Of a stretch of DNA of 64,000 nucleotides, positions 42,182-51,032 are shown in pieces. A model generated the notes under the pieces. That model saw only the letters and a program-made list of their open reading frames with translations. It was not told the origin of the DNA and ran no database searches. The translations under genes and the position numbers were made by a program. The stretch lies in NCBI GenBank assembly GCA_016869675.1, contig VGDP01000014.1, forward strand, positions 1 to 64,000, given 5' to 3'. This DNA comes from Alphaproteobacteria bacterium. GTDB taxonomy: Bacteria; Pseudomonadota; Alphaproteobacteria; SP197. The stretch's first letter is position 1, and each line of letters opens with the position of its first letter.

Positions 42182-43467
42182 GCGCGCTCGACGACGTGGT
42201 GCGGCGCAACCCGCCGTCGGGTGTGCGCATCGCGGCCCGGGCGATCATGGTCCTGGTGCTGGCCTTCGTCGCCTGGTCGTACTTCGCCGAGTTCGAGGAG
42301 GTGGCGATCGCCACCGGCGAGGTGGTGCCCCAGGGCCAGGTCAAGGTCATCCAGCACCTGGAAGGCGGTATCGTCGACCAGATCAACGTGGTGGAGGGCG
42401 ACCGGGTGAAGGCCGGCGACCCCTTGCTCCAGCTCGATCTGATCGCATCCGACAACCGCGAGGTGGAGCTGCGCGTCACGCTCGACGGCCTGATCCTGCG
42501 CCGCGCCCGCCTGACCGCCGAGGCCAACGGCACCGAGCTGGCGTTCCCGGCCGAGGTCGCCGAGCGCCGGGCGGATACGGCCTCGACCGAGACGCTCGCC
42601 TTCAAAACCCGCCGGCTCGAACTGGAAAGCACGCTGCTTGGGCTGGACGAGCAGATCCGCCAGCGCACGCTCGACATCCAGCAGCTGCGCACCGAAAGGG
42701 GCAACAAGGGCAGCGACTTGAACCTCGCGCGCGAGGAGCTGGCGATCTCAGAATCGCTGCTGGACGAGGGCCTCACATCCAAGGTCGATCACCTCGCCGT
42801 GCAGCGCGAGGTCGAGCAGCTCCAGGGCGAGATCGCATCGATCGGCTCGGCGATCGCGCGTGCCGAGGCCGCGTTGGCCGAGGCGGAGCAGAAGCGCCGC
42901 GAGGCCGAGCTCAATTTCCGCCGCACCGCGCTCGACGAGCTCGGCAGGGTCGACCTGGCCATCGATCAGACCAAGGAGGAAATGACCAAGGCTACCGCCG
43001 AGGCGAAGCGTACCGTCATCACCAGCCCGATCGACGGCGCGGTCAAGAGCCTGCAGGTGCACACCATCGGCGCCGTGGTGCGCCCTGGCGATCCGATCAT
43101 GGAGATCGTGCCGTCGGGCGAGAACCTGGTGATCGAGGCGCAGCTCGAGCCCGTCGATATCGGCTTCGTCAAGGCGGGCCAGGACGCCACCGTCAAGATC
43201 TCGACTTACGACTTCGTGCGCTACGGCGGGCTCGCCGCCAAGGTCATCCTGGTTTCGCCCGACAGCCTCACGACCCAGGACGGCCAGACCTTCTTCCGCG
43301 TCATCGCTCAGACCGACAAGGACTACCTGGGCGAGGTGCCGGGCCAGAACCCGATCACGCCCGGCATGGAGGCCACGGTCGACATCCACACCGGAACCAA
43401 GCCGGTGCTGTTCTACCTGATCAAGCCGGTGCTCAAGCTCAGGGACGAGGCGTTCCGCGAGCGCTGA
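42178..43467 (+). CDS. HlyD-family type I secretion adaptor
   Basis: A 429-residue periplasmic adaptor. GTG 42178 overlaps the exporter stop. One N-terminal helix (AARAIMVLVLAFVAWSYFA) is followed by a lipoyl-like half motif GQVKVIQHLEGGIVDQINVVEGDRV (in shorter pieces: VIQHLEGGIVDQI). A long coiled coil spans about 140-270 (LDEQIRQRTLDIQQLRTER, RAEAALAEAEQKRREAE), then a second lipoyl half and a beta-barrel domain with the RTX-adaptor segment TVITSPIDGAVKSLQVHT. It joins the ABC exporter to the TolC-family channel. Confidence 0.88.
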   Translation: MSALDDVVRRNPPSGVRIAARAIMVLVLAFVAWSYFAEFEEVAIATGEVVPQGQVKVIQHLEGGIVDQINVVEGDRVKAGDPLLQLDLIASDNREVELRVTLDGLILRRARLTAEANGTELAFPAEVAERRADTASTETLAFKTRRLELESTLLGLDEQIRQRTLDIQQLRTERGNKGSDLNLAREELAISESLLDEGLTSKVDHLAVQREVEQLQGEIASIGSAIARAEAALAEAEQKRREAELNFRRTALDELGRVDLAIDQTKEEMTKATAEAKRTVITSPIDGAVKSLQVHTIGAVVRPGDPIMEIVPSGENLVIEAQLEPVDIGFVKAGQDATVKISTYDFVRYGGLAAKVILVSPDSLTTQDGQTFFRVIAQTDKDYLGEVPGQNPITPGMEATVDIHTGTKPVLFYLIKPVLKLRDEAFRER

Positions 43468-43471
43468 TGCC

Positions 43472-44371
43472 ATGAGCCTGCGCGCAACCGCCGAAGGCCG
43501 GCTGCCGGCCTTGATCGTGTTCGGCTCGGCCGCGTTCTGGGGCATCTACTGGCTGCCCCAGCGGCACCTGGCCGAGGCGGGCCTGACCGGCGGTTGGGCG
43601 ACATTCGGGCAGTTCTTCCTGGCGGCGCTGGTCCTGGCCCCGGCCATCGCCTGGCGGTGGCTGCGCGGCCAGCCGTCCAACCTGGGCCGGGTGTTCGATA
43701 CGACGCTGATCGGCGGCGGGCTGGTGCTCTACGCCAACAGCCTGCTGCTGACCAGCGTCGCCAACGCGCTCCTGCTGTTCTACCTGGCGCCCGCCTGGGG
43801 CACGTTGCTGGAACTCGGCGTGCAGCGCCGGCGACCCAGCCTGGCCCGCCTGGTCGCGCTTGCCATGAGCCTGGCCGGCCTGTGGATCGTGGTCGGCGAG
43901 GAACACGGCGTGCCGTGGCCCCAGGCGGTCGGCGACTGGTGCGGCCTGCTGGCCGGCATGGCGCTGGTCTATGGCCAGTTCCGCGTGCGCACGGCGCCCA
44001 AGGGCGATGATCTCGGCATCCTGGTCGGCGTGCTGGCGGGTGGCTCGGTGATCGCGCTGCTGTTCGTGGCGGCCTTCGGCGACCGGCTCGGGCCGCCGCT
44101 CACCGCGGCCGGCCTGACCGCGGCGTGGCCGGCGCTTGTGTTGATCACCATCGCCTTCCACGTGCTGGGCAACGTCGGCCTGGTGTGGGGCGCCAGCCGG
44201 CTGGACGCCGGGCGCTACGCCATCCTGATCCTGGGCGATGTGATCGTCGGCGTCGCCTCGGCGGCGCTGCTGACCGCCGAGCCGTTCGGCTGGCGCGAGG
44301 CCACCGGCTGGGCTCTGATCGTCGGTGCCGGAAGCCTGGAAATCCTGGTCCGCCCGAAGGCGACCGGCTAG
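43472..44371 (+). CDS. EamA/DMT-family transporter
   Basis: A 299-residue inner-membrane protein with ten predicted helices in two EamA repeats (AFWGIYWLPQRHLAEAG ... GLVWGASRLDAGRYAILILG). It belongs to the drug/metabolite transporter superfamily, which moves amino acids, nucleotides or other metabolites. It begins 5 bases after the adaptor stop, so it may be co-transcribed, but it is not a secretion component. Substrate unknown. Confidence 0.85.
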   Translation: MSLRATAEGRLPALIVFGSAAFWGIYWLPQRHLAEAGLTGGWATFGQFFLAALVLAPAIAWRWLRGQPSNLGRVFDTTLIGGGLVLYANSLLLTSVANALLLFYLAPAWGTLLELGVQRRRPSLARLVALAMSLAGLWIVVGEEHGVPWPQAVGDWCGLLAGMALVYGQFRVRTAPKGDDLGILVGVLAGGSVIALLFVAAFGDRLGPPLTAAGLTAAWPALVLITIAFHVLGNVGLVWGASRLDAGRYAILILGDVIVGVASAALLTAEPFGWREATGWALIVGAGSLEILVRPKATG

Positions 44372-44372
44372 G

Positions 44373-44442
44373 TCCTTGAACCGCGAGCGACTTCATCCGA
44401 ACACGCCGAACCTTCTTGGTTCAGCGTGATCGGATGTTGCTC
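44373..44442. repeat. Long imperfect hairpin, full copy of dispersed repeat
   Basis: The left arm (44385-44412) and right arm (44418-44442) are nearly complementary, with a 3-base gap and a few mismatches, around loop TTCTT. The left arm and its flank match the minus strand of 2651-2693 at 32 of 40 bases. It lies directly after the DMT transporter stop. It could be a terminator, but no T-run follows. A REP-like mobile hairpin family is more likely. The remaining 140 bases to the next ATG show no gene. Confidence 0.6.
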
Positions 44443-44583
44443 CAAGGGTGCGCGGGCATCGGGAACCAGTCGCGCCGCGTCCGGCCGCGCGCTACCGTAC
44501 GAGGTTCTTGCGACGTTGGGGTGCGGCCGCGATGGCCGGGTCGGGATGGTCGCCTTTGATCGCTGACGGGGGAAGGACGGACG

Positions 44584-45762
44584 ATGGTGCCCTTGCCGTT
44601 CGAGCGTTCCGAGTATGACAGGCGTCTCGGCCGGGTGCGCGTGCGCATGGCGGAACGCGGGCTCGAACTGCTGATCGTGACGGACATCGCCAACCAGCAC
44701 TTTCTGACGGCCTATGACGGTTGGTCGTTCTACACGCCGCAGGTCGTCGTCGTGCCGATCGAGGACGAGGCGCCCATTTGGGTGGGGCGCGCCATGGACG
44801 CGGCCGGCGGCCGACTGACCGCTTGGATGCCGCCCGACCACATCGTCGGCTGGCCCGAGGACCATATCCACCAGTCCGACCGCCATCCGATGGATTGGGT
44901 CGCGGCGTGGATCGCCGGCAAGGGTTGGGGCCGCCGCCGCATCGGCATCGAGACCGACAGCTACTACTACGCGCCCAAGGCCCACGCCCGGCTCGTCGCC
45001 GGCTTGCCGGACGCCCGGTTCATCGAGGCCGATCTGCTGGTCAACTGGGTGCGCGCGGTCAAGAGCCCCGCCGAAGTCGAGTACCTGCGCAAGGCGGCAC
45101 GCATCGCGGAGGACGCCATGCGCGTGGCCTATGACGTGGTCGTCCCCGGCCTGCGCGAGTGCGACGCGACTGCCCGCATCCTGGCCGCACAGGTCGCCGG
45201 GCAGAAGGACTACGCCGGCGACATGACGGCGCTGCCGCCCACCATCATGGCGGGCGAGAACGCCGCGACCCCCCATCCGCTTTGGACCGACCGGCGGTTC
45301 GCCGGCGACGACGTGGTGGCGCTGGAGCTGGCCGGCGCGTGCCGGCACTACACCGCCGGCCTCGCGCGGACCATGCAGCTCGGGCGGCCGATACCGGCGC
45401 TCAAGGACCTGGCCCTGGCGGTCGGCGACGGCATGGACGCCGCGCTTGGCGCGGTCAGGCCCGGGGCGACCGGCGGCGAGGTCGAGGCGGCCTGGCGCGC
45501 GGTCCTTTCGCGCCACGGCCTCAAGAAGGAGTCGCGGATCGGCTACTCGATCGGGCTCGGCTATCCGCCGGACTGGGGCGAGCACACCATCTCGCTGCGC
45601 GCCGGCGACCGCTCGGTCCTGGAACCGGGAAACGTGCTCCACATCATCCTGGGCATGTGGATGGACGGCTGGGGCTACGAGCTCTCCGAGACCGTCCTGG
45701 TCACGGCCCAGGGCGCGCAATGCCTGACCGACTTCCCACGCGATCTGTTCGTCAAGGCGTAG
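44584..45762 (+). CDS. M24-family creatinase/ectoine-hydrolase-like protein
   Basis: A 392-residue pita-bread fold protein. The N-terminal domain (MVPLPFERSEYDRRLGRVR ... TAYDGWSFYTPQ) matches the creatinase / ectoine hydrolase (DoeA) branch of M24. The metal ligands of true aminopeptidases are not conserved: the first Asp region reads ELAGACRHYTAGLARTMQ, and the 'GHGIG' His region reads SIGLGYPPDWGEH. Like creatinase it may therefore hydrolyse a C-N bond without metal. The neighbours expected for ectoine breakdown (doeB and others) are absent. A creatine, ectoine or other amidino/cyclic substrate is possible. Confidence 0.75.
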   Translation: MVPLPFERSEYDRRLGRVRVRMAERGLELLIVTDIANQHFLTAYDGWSFYTPQVVVVPIEDEAPIWVGRAMDAAGGRLTAWMPPDHIVGWPEDHIHQSDRHPMDWVAAWIAGKGWGRRRIGIETDSYYYAPKAHARLVAGLPDARFIEADLLVNWVRAVKSPAEVEYLRKAARIAEDAMRVAYDVVVPGLRECDATARILAAQVAGQKDYAGDMTALPPTIMAGENAATPHPLWTDRRFAGDDVVALELAGACRHYTAGLARTMQLGRPIPALKDLALAVGDGMDAALGAVRPGATGGEVEAAWRAVLSRHGLKKESRIGYSIGLGYPPDWGEHTISLRAGDRSVLEPGNVLHIILGMWMDGWGYELSETVLVTAQGAQCLTDFPRDLFVKA

Positions 45763-45767
45763 CGCGG

Positions 45768-46940
45768 TCAGGCCTGGCTTTCGATCAGGCGCTCGGCGAT
45801 CACCGGCATCCAGTCCGCGTCCAGGTTGGCGAACGCGAAGCGCAGGTAGGCGTCCTGGCCTGGGCCAAAGAAGCTGCCGGGCAGGCACAGCAGGTTGTGC
45901 TCGGTGGCCAGCCGGCGCGCCACGGCGACCGACGGTTCGCCGTCGAACGGGTGGCGCACGTAGGCGAAGTAGGCGCCGCACGACAGCAGTCGGTAGGTGA
46001 GCCCCGGTGTGGCGAACGCGGCGCGCAGCGCCGCCGCGCGCTCGGCCATCAGCGTCCGCTTGGCGCGCCGGAAGCCGTCCAGGTGGGCGAGGCCATAGAG
46101 CGCCGCGTCCTGGCCGATGCGTGGCGCCGAGATCTGCACGCAATCCAGCACCTTGGCCATGGCGCCCGCCAGGCGCGCGTCGCACGCGACCGCGCCGACC
46201 CGGTAGCCGGTCAGGGCGTAGGCCTTGGAAAAGCTGTAGAGATGCACGAGCGTCGCGTCCCACGCCGGGTCGGCGAACAGATCGTGGGGCGGGCGGTCGT
46301 CCAGGAAATCGCGGTAGGTCTCGTCGACGACCAGCGCGATGCCGCGCGCCCGGCTGAGATCGTGGAACGCGCGGATGGTCGCGGGCGGGTAGACCGCGCC
46401 AGTCGGGTTGTTCGGCGTGACCAGCACGATGGCGCGCGTCGCCGGGCTTATCAGGGCGGCGGCCTCCGCCGCGTCAGGCACGCCGCCCGCGTCGGCATCG
46501 CACGGCAGCGGCACCGGCCGGATGCCCAGGCCCGACAGCGTCATCTCGTGGTTGAAGTAGAAGGGCAGGGGCAGGATCACCTCGTCGCCGGCACGCGCCA
46601 GCGCGATCATCGCCGTGTAGAACGCCTGGTTGCACCCGGCGGTGATCAGCACGTGGCGCGGCTCGACGCGGCCGCCGTAGCGCGCCGCGATGTCGGCGGC
46701 CAGCGCCGCGCGCAGGGGCGCGATGCCGGCGATGTCGGTGTAGCGCGCGGTCTCCGGCAGCAGCGCGCGCTCGGCGATGTGCCGGCGCAGCGTCTCGTCG
46801 GGCGGGTAGCCCGGCACCGCCTGGCAGACGTCCAGCAGTGGTCGGTTGGTCGGGAAGTCGCGGCCCTGGACCCAGCTCCACGCCTCGCCGATCGGCGGCT
46901 CCAGCACGCGGTCGACGAGGGCGTTGATCGGGTAGGCCAT
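45768..46940 (-). CDS. Class I/II PLP aminotransferase
   Basis: A 390-residue fold-type I aminotransferase. The PLP Lys is in LYSFSKAYALTGYRVG near residue 240. TPNNPTGAVYPPATI and VVDETYRDF are standard cofactor-binding segments, and the final Arg for the substrate carboxylate is in YLRFAFANLD. It converges with the M24 gene 5 bases away and diverges from the aldolase gene at 47064. Substrate is not determined; sequence style is like AspC-type enzymes acting on amino acids. Confidence 0.87.
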   Translation of the reverse strand: MAYPINALVDRVLEPPIGEAWSWVQGRDFPTNRPLLDVCQAVPGYPPDETLRRHIAERALLPETARYTDIAGIAPLRAALAADIAARYGGRVEPRHVLITAGCNQAFYTAMIALARAGDEVILPLPFYFNHEMTLSGLGIRPVPLPCDADAGGVPDAAEAAALISPATRAIVLVTPNNPTGAVYPPATIRAFHDLSRARGIALVVDETYRDFLDDRPPHDLFADPAWDATLVHLYSFSKAYALTGYRVGAVACDARLAGAMAKVLDCVQISAPRIGQDAALYGLAHLDGFRRAKRTLMAERAAALRAAFATPGLTYRLLSCGAYFAYVRHPFDGEPSVAVARRLATEHNLLCLPGSFFGPGQDAYLRFAFANLDADWMPVIAERLIESQA

Positions 46941-47063
46941 GGCGGCTCCGGGGCCTGGAAGGCGCGGATCATCGCGGCCGCGCCCCGGCAGCGTCAAGCG
47001 CGGGCTGTTGCGGCGCGGCGCGCGCCTTGGATACAGTCGGCACGCGAAAAAGCCGGAGCCACC

Positions 47064-47792
47064 ATGAACACGTCGTTGCGCCGTCTGCGCGTCGATCTGG
47101 CCGCCGCCTACCGCCTGGCCGTGATGCACGGCCTGCACGAAGGCATCTGCAACCACTTCACCCTGGCGGTGCCGGGCCATGACGACCGGTTCCTGGTGAT
47201 CCCCTACGGGCTGCACTGGTCCGAGGTGACCGCCAGCAACCTGATCGTCGCCGACGACCAGGGCGCGACGGTCGAGGGCGACGGCGCGGTCGAGGGGACC
47301 GCGCTGTTCATCCATGGTCCCGTGCACCGCGCCCGGCCCGACGCGCGCTGCGTGCTGCACACCCACATGCCCTACGCGACGGCGCTGACCTCGCTGGCCG
47401 ACGGGCACCTGCCCATGGCGACCCAGAACGCGTTCGGGTTTCACGGCCGCATCGCCTACGACGACGACTATTGCGGGCTCGCGCTCGACGCGGCCGAGGG
47501 CGAACGGCTGGCCCGTGTGCTGGGCGATCGCGACGTGCTGATGATGGCCAACCACGGCGTACTCGCGCTCGGCGCCACGGTGGCCGAGGCCTACGACACG
47601 CTCTACTACCTTGAACGCGCCTGCCTGGTGACAGTGCTCGCGCTGTCCACAGGCCGGCCGCTCAAGGTGCTGCCCGAGCGCCAGGTCGCGCGCGTCGCGG
47701 CGCAGATGCAGGCCGGCGGTCACGAGCGCGACACCCACTTCGAAGCGCTCAAGCGCCTGCTCGACCGCAGCCAGCCCGATTATGTGAACTAG
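47064..47792 (+). CDS. Class II aldolase/adducin-family protein
   Basis: A 242-residue member of the class II aldolase/adducin family. GICNHFTLAVPG near residue 25, LHTHMPYATAL (zinc His pair) near residue 95 and MMANHGVLALGATVAEAY with a third His near residue 157 are the expected active-site segments. Family members cleave sugar phosphates such as fuculose-1-P or act as decarboxylases or epimerases. Standing alone beside transposon debris, its substrate cannot be told. Confidence 0.82.
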   Translation: MNTSLRRLRVDLAAAYRLAVMHGLHEGICNHFTLAVPGHDDRFLVIPYGLHWSEVTASNLIVADDQGATVEGDGAVEGTALFIHGPVHRARPDARCVLHTHMPYATALTSLADGHLPMATQNAFGFHGRIAYDDDYCGLALDAAEGERLARVLGDRDVLMMANHGVLALGATVAEAYDTLYYLERACLVTVLALSTGRPLKVLPERQVARVAAQMQAGGHERDTHFEALKRLLDRSQPDYVN

Positions 47793-47827
47793 CAGGTCGC
47801 TAAGAGTCCGTTTGAGAATGTGTTCAG

Positions 47828-48016
47828 TGGCTGACTCTTCGAAGCAAAAGGCTTTCGAGAGCGGCATGGATCATGGCGTCGGAGACATCGATGCGGCTCT
47901 CGTAGTCGCGCACGAGACGCCGCCAACGGGCTGACCTGACCCCCGACGTTCATCCATTTGCGGCCAGAGTCCGTGGTTGAGAATGGCGCGTGTGCGCCGG
48001 TGGAGCAACGGTCGAT
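47828..48016 (-). pseudogene. IS5-like transposase C-terminal remnant
   Basis: On the minus strand the end of this stretch encodes RWRRLVRDYESRIDVSD followed by MIHAALESLLLRRVSH and a stop (about 47828-47945), a typical carboxyl end of IS5/IS427-type transposases ('RRLxRDYExR...A...LLLRRL'). The part upstream reads in another frame (RAILNHGLWPQMDERR), so there is a frameshift. It abuts a truncated threonine-dehydratase-like gene. Confidence 0.6.
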
Positions 48017-48157
48017 CGGCGTGTGGTTCTCGTGTTTGACCACGACGGCACAACGGTAGCGCCGGGCCAGCAGCGGCCAGGCTATAGCGGGCGTCGGGGC
48101 CATCGCGCCATGCACGATGCCCGCGGCCCACTCGAGTGTGTCGAGGCCGAAGGTCAT
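48017..48157 (-). pseudogene. Truncated threonine dehydratase-like gene start
   Basis: ATG 48157 opens 47 residues: MTFGLDTLEWAAGIVHGAMA, then PTPAIAWPLLARRYRCAVVV and KHENHTP. This is the amino end of PLP-dependent threonine/serine dehydratases, where 'PTP...WPLLA' and 'VKHENHTPTGAFK' lead to the PLP lysine. Here similarity stops before the lysine, exactly at the IS5-like remnant. The catalytic part is lost. Confidence 0.6.
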
Positions 48158-48165
48158 AGACCCCC

Positions 48166-48199
48166 CAAAAAAGCTGGGGGCGGGTTCGCACCCGCCCCC
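48166..48199 (-). terminator. Intrinsic terminator after the peptide-binding protein gene
   Basis: GGGGGCGGGT (48176-48185) pairs perfectly with ACCCGCCCCC (48190-48199). On the minus strand the stem is followed by a run of T (plus-strand A-run 48167-48172). It lies 23 bases after the minus-strand stop at 48222. Confidence 0.8.
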
Positions 48200-48221
48200 G
48201 CGAGCACGTTCGGCCCGCGAC

Positions 48222-49838
48222 CTACGTCGGCGTGTGATAGCGCAGGTTCTGGTTCTGGCCGTCAGGGCTGAGCGCCGGATTGAGCTTGGCGTGATTGTAG
48301 ATGAACGCATTGACCCCGTGGGTCAGGAACTTGTATGCGCCCGATTCCTCCATCAGGTCCTGCATGCGCTGGTAGATGGCGTTGCGCTTGTCAATGTCGG
48401 TCTCGCGCAGGCCGTCCGTGTTCAACGCCTCGAACTCGTCGGAGTAGAACCGCTCCCAGTTCCAGATACCGATCTGGCCGTTGGTGAACCATTCCGTGGC
48501 CCAGCTCGGGTCCGGCGCCATGGTGTACCGGTTGAGGATCAGCTGGTTGGTCATGGCGGTCGGGCTGTCGGCGAAGCCGAGCGTCCAGAATGTGCCCGAA
48601 TCGTGCGGCGTCACCTCGACGTTCAGACCGACGTCCGCAAGATTGGCGGCGATCACCTGGGCGCCCGTCGTCGCCCAGGTCTGGTTGATAGTCGCCAACT
48701 CGATCGTGATACCCTCGTAGCCCCCTGCCTTGATGAGTTCGCGCGCCTTGTCGGGATCGAAATCGTAGATGTTCTTCTCCCGATGGCCGACGAGGCCGGG
48801 CGCGACGATGCCGGTCGAGGGCTGCGCCTGGCCGTAGAACGCGGCGCCGAGGACGTCCTGGACATTGATGCCAAGCTGGATCGCACGGCGCAGGTTGAGG
48901 TCCTGCAGCGGCCCGGGGGATCCATCCGCCTTTTGCTGGTCGACGTTCATACCCAGCCAGATGTAAGCGTTGGGCGGGAACTTCGCGAGCGTGGTGTCCA
49001 GCGGCATGTTGGATTCGAGTTCGGGGATCGACGACGGGTCGATGCCCGTGATGTCCACCTCGCCCGCGAGGTAGGCGATCTCGCCCGCCTTGGGATCCTC
49101 GATGGGGATGACCACGATCTCGTCGAAGGGCGCCTTGTCGCCGGGCCAGTTCGGGTTGGGCTCCAGCACCAGCTTCTGCTTCGGCACCCATTCGCGGATG
49201 CGGTACGGCCCGTTGTAGGCGGGAATTTCGGTGGTCCAGCGCTTCTCGGCCAGGGCCTCGGTCGCCGCCTTGCACACCACGTTCCCCGAGCCGTACGGCA
49301 GCGAGGACGTCCAGAGCGCCGCGAACGGCTCCTTGAGGTGGATGACGCCGGAGACCTCGTCGATGACCTCGACCTCTTTAAGCGACTGCCAATCGACCAC
49401 GTAGTCGGCGGCGAGGCCGGTGATGCCGGCGATGCGCTCGTAGGAGTACTTCACGTCCTCGGCTGTGGTGACGCCGAAGCCGTCCGACCACGGCACACCC
49501 TTCTTGATGCGGAACTTCACGGTCAGGGGATCGATCTGCTCGATCTCCTCGGCGAACTCGTTCTCGAGGGTCCAGTTCGGATCGTTCGCCTTGAAGTGGA
49601 CGAGCCGGTTCATGCAACAGTGCATCACGTCGTCCTCGGCGCCGGCGAGCCGAAACGCCGGGTCGAGGATCTGAATGTCGGCGTAGGAGCGCACGCGCAC
49701 GGTCTTGGTGGCGCTCCACGCCGGGCGGTGGAGCGTGCTCGCGGCGGCCAGGGCGCCCAGCGCCGCGCCGCCCTTCAGCAGGCTGCGGCGGTTGGCCCGC
49801 ATGACCCTTCGCGCGGCCAGGTTGAACCATTCCATCAT
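48222..49838 (-). CDS. Family 5 ABC substrate-binding protein (peptide/opine type)
   Basis: A 538-residue periplasmic binding protein. The start MMEWFNLAARRVMRANRRSL contains a twin-arginine-like signal (NRRSLLKGG), with cleavage near PAWSA. The mature part has the family 5 layout (VRSYADIQILDPAFRLAG ... GPYRIREWVPKQKLVLEPNP ... NLRRAIQLGINVQDVLGAAF). GGAGG precedes ATG 49838, so this start was chosen over 50030. No permease or ATPase gene is adjacent, so it is an orphan or its partners were lost in the rearranged region next to it. Confidence 0.87.
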   Translation of the reverse strand: MMEWFNLAARRVMRANRRSLLKGGAALGALAAASTLHRPAWSATKTVRVRSYADIQILDPAFRLAGAEDDVMHCCMNRLVHFKANDPNWTLENEFAEEIEQIDPLTVKFRIKKGVPWSDGFGVTTAEDVKYSYERIAGITGLAADYVVDWQSLKEVEVIDEVSGVIHLKEPFAALWTSSLPYGSGNVVCKAATEALAEKRWTTEIPAYNGPYRIREWVPKQKLVLEPNPNWPGDKAPFDEIVVIPIEDPKAGEIAYLAGEVDITGIDPSSIPELESNMPLDTTLAKFPPNAYIWLGMNVDQQKADGSPGPLQDLNLRRAIQLGINVQDVLGAAFYGQAQPSTGIVAPGLVGHREKNIYDFDPDKARELIKAGGYEGITIELATINQTWATTGAQVIAANLADVGLNVEVTPHDSGTFWTLGFADSPTAMTNQLILNRYTMAPDPSWATEWFTNGQIGIWNWERFYSDEFEALNTDGLRETDIDKRNAIYQRMQDLMEESGAYKFLTHGVNAFIYNHAKLNPALSPDGQNQNLRYHTPT

Positions 49839-50227
49839 TGGAAGCCTCCTCCCTAGTGACACGACGGCCCTTGGGAGGGCCGCTTGTCGGTGTATAGGAC
49901 GCCATGGAAGCACCGGGGCACGCTCGGCGCAAGGCTCCATCAACGCAACACCGCTTGCGCCGAAACGGGCGTGACCGGGACCTTCAATCGCCCGCAGGTG
50001 ACTCGACCAGCGGTGCTCGACTGTGAACAAGCACCGAAGTTTGACCCCTTTCGGCGCACAACCGTGACCCCAGCGTATCGTGAAGTTTGGATGCCGCTTG
50101 AACTACTTACGGAACCCACGGTGGGGTCAGCCTTCGGCGCCGATCGGGACCCCACCCAGTCATCACTTTTCTTCGTGTCTTCAGCGTCTTGCACCGAATT
50201 CCCGCGGGGTCCCAGTTCGGAGCCGAT
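49839..50227. other. Intergenic stretch with IS-like edges
   Basis: No gene is seen. It contains the leader of the binding protein gene and a stretch (CACCGAAGTTTGACCCC, about 50034-50050) that resembles IS21-type ends. It also has an inverted repeat GGTGGGGTC / GACCCCACC (50120-50128 and 50148-50156). The stretch probably marks older insertions; none can be delimited. Confidence 0.4.
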
Positions 50228-50671
50228 TCACACCATGATCGCCACCAGGTACAAGAAGCCGCGTCCGATCGGGATGTAGGTGATGTCCGCGCACCACACC
50301 TGGTTCGGCCGCTCGATCGCCAAGCCGCGCAGCAGGTACGGGAACACCTTGTGGCCCGGCGCGGGCATGGTGGTCCCCGGCTTCGGCCCCATCGCCACGA
50401 TGCCCATCTTGCGCATCAGCCGCTGCACCCGCTTGCGGTTAACCCCATGGCCGTCGGCGCGCAGCATCGTCGCCATCCGCCGCGAGCCCAGGAACGGCCA
50501 TGTCATGAACAGCTCGTCTATGCCGCGCATCGGCGCCAGGTCATCATCGTTGGCCGGCCGCGGCGCCCGGTACACCCCCGAGCGCGCCACGCTCAACAGC
50601 GTGCACTGTCGCCGGATTGACAGCTCGCCGTGGTCTCGGTCGAGCAACCCCCTACGGTCCGGGGCACTCAT
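50228..50671 (-). pseudogene. IS3-family transposase orfB, 3' truncated
   Basis: A 147-residue frame starting MSAPDRRGLLDRDH. It carries the IS3 orfB N-terminal HTH_21-like region (LSIRRQCTLLSVARSGVYRA ... MRKMGIVAMGPKPGTTMPAP) and the first strand of the DDE domain (RPNQVWCADITYIPIGRGFL), where the first catalytic Asp is present. It stops right after LYLVAIMV, so the second Asp and the Glu are gone and the element cannot transpose by itself. It overlaps orfA by ATGA. Confidence 0.85.
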
Positions 50672-50958
50672 CTGCCGGACCTCATGGCCAACAAATCGCG
50701 CTCCACCGTGAGTTGCCCGATCTTGGCATGCAGCTTCTCGATCGCGCGCTCCCGAGCGCTCTCCTCGTCCCGCCCCGCTCCGGGATCAAACGCGCGCGCC
50801 GCCTGCTCCTGAAGCTGCTTCTTCCAGGCGTAAACCTGGTTGGGATGGACCCCCTAGCGTTGCGCAAGGTCCGCAACGCTCGACTGCTCCCGCAACGCCT
50901 CCAGCGCGATCTTCGCCTTCAGCCCCGCGTCGATCTTCCGTCTCGTCCTCTGGCTCAT
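50668..50958 (-). pseudogene. IS3-family transposase orfA with in-frame stop
   Basis: Starting MSQRTRRKIDAGLKAKIALE, this is an IS3 orfA helix-turn-helix protein. Codon 35 is TAG (50854-50856) in LAQR*GVHPNQVYAWKKQL; relatives have Tyr or another residue there. The frame continues intact through a leucine-zipper-like tail (EKLHAKIGQLTVERDFLAM) to the stop at 50668. The right element end is near 51030, where an IS5-like fragment begins. Confidence 0.82.
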
Positions 50959-51032
50959 CGTCCGCCCCGTTTGTTGCAACGGAGCGGCCTCAAATCCAGT
51001 CAGTCAACCGGTCCCAATTCCAGGGTCCACTT

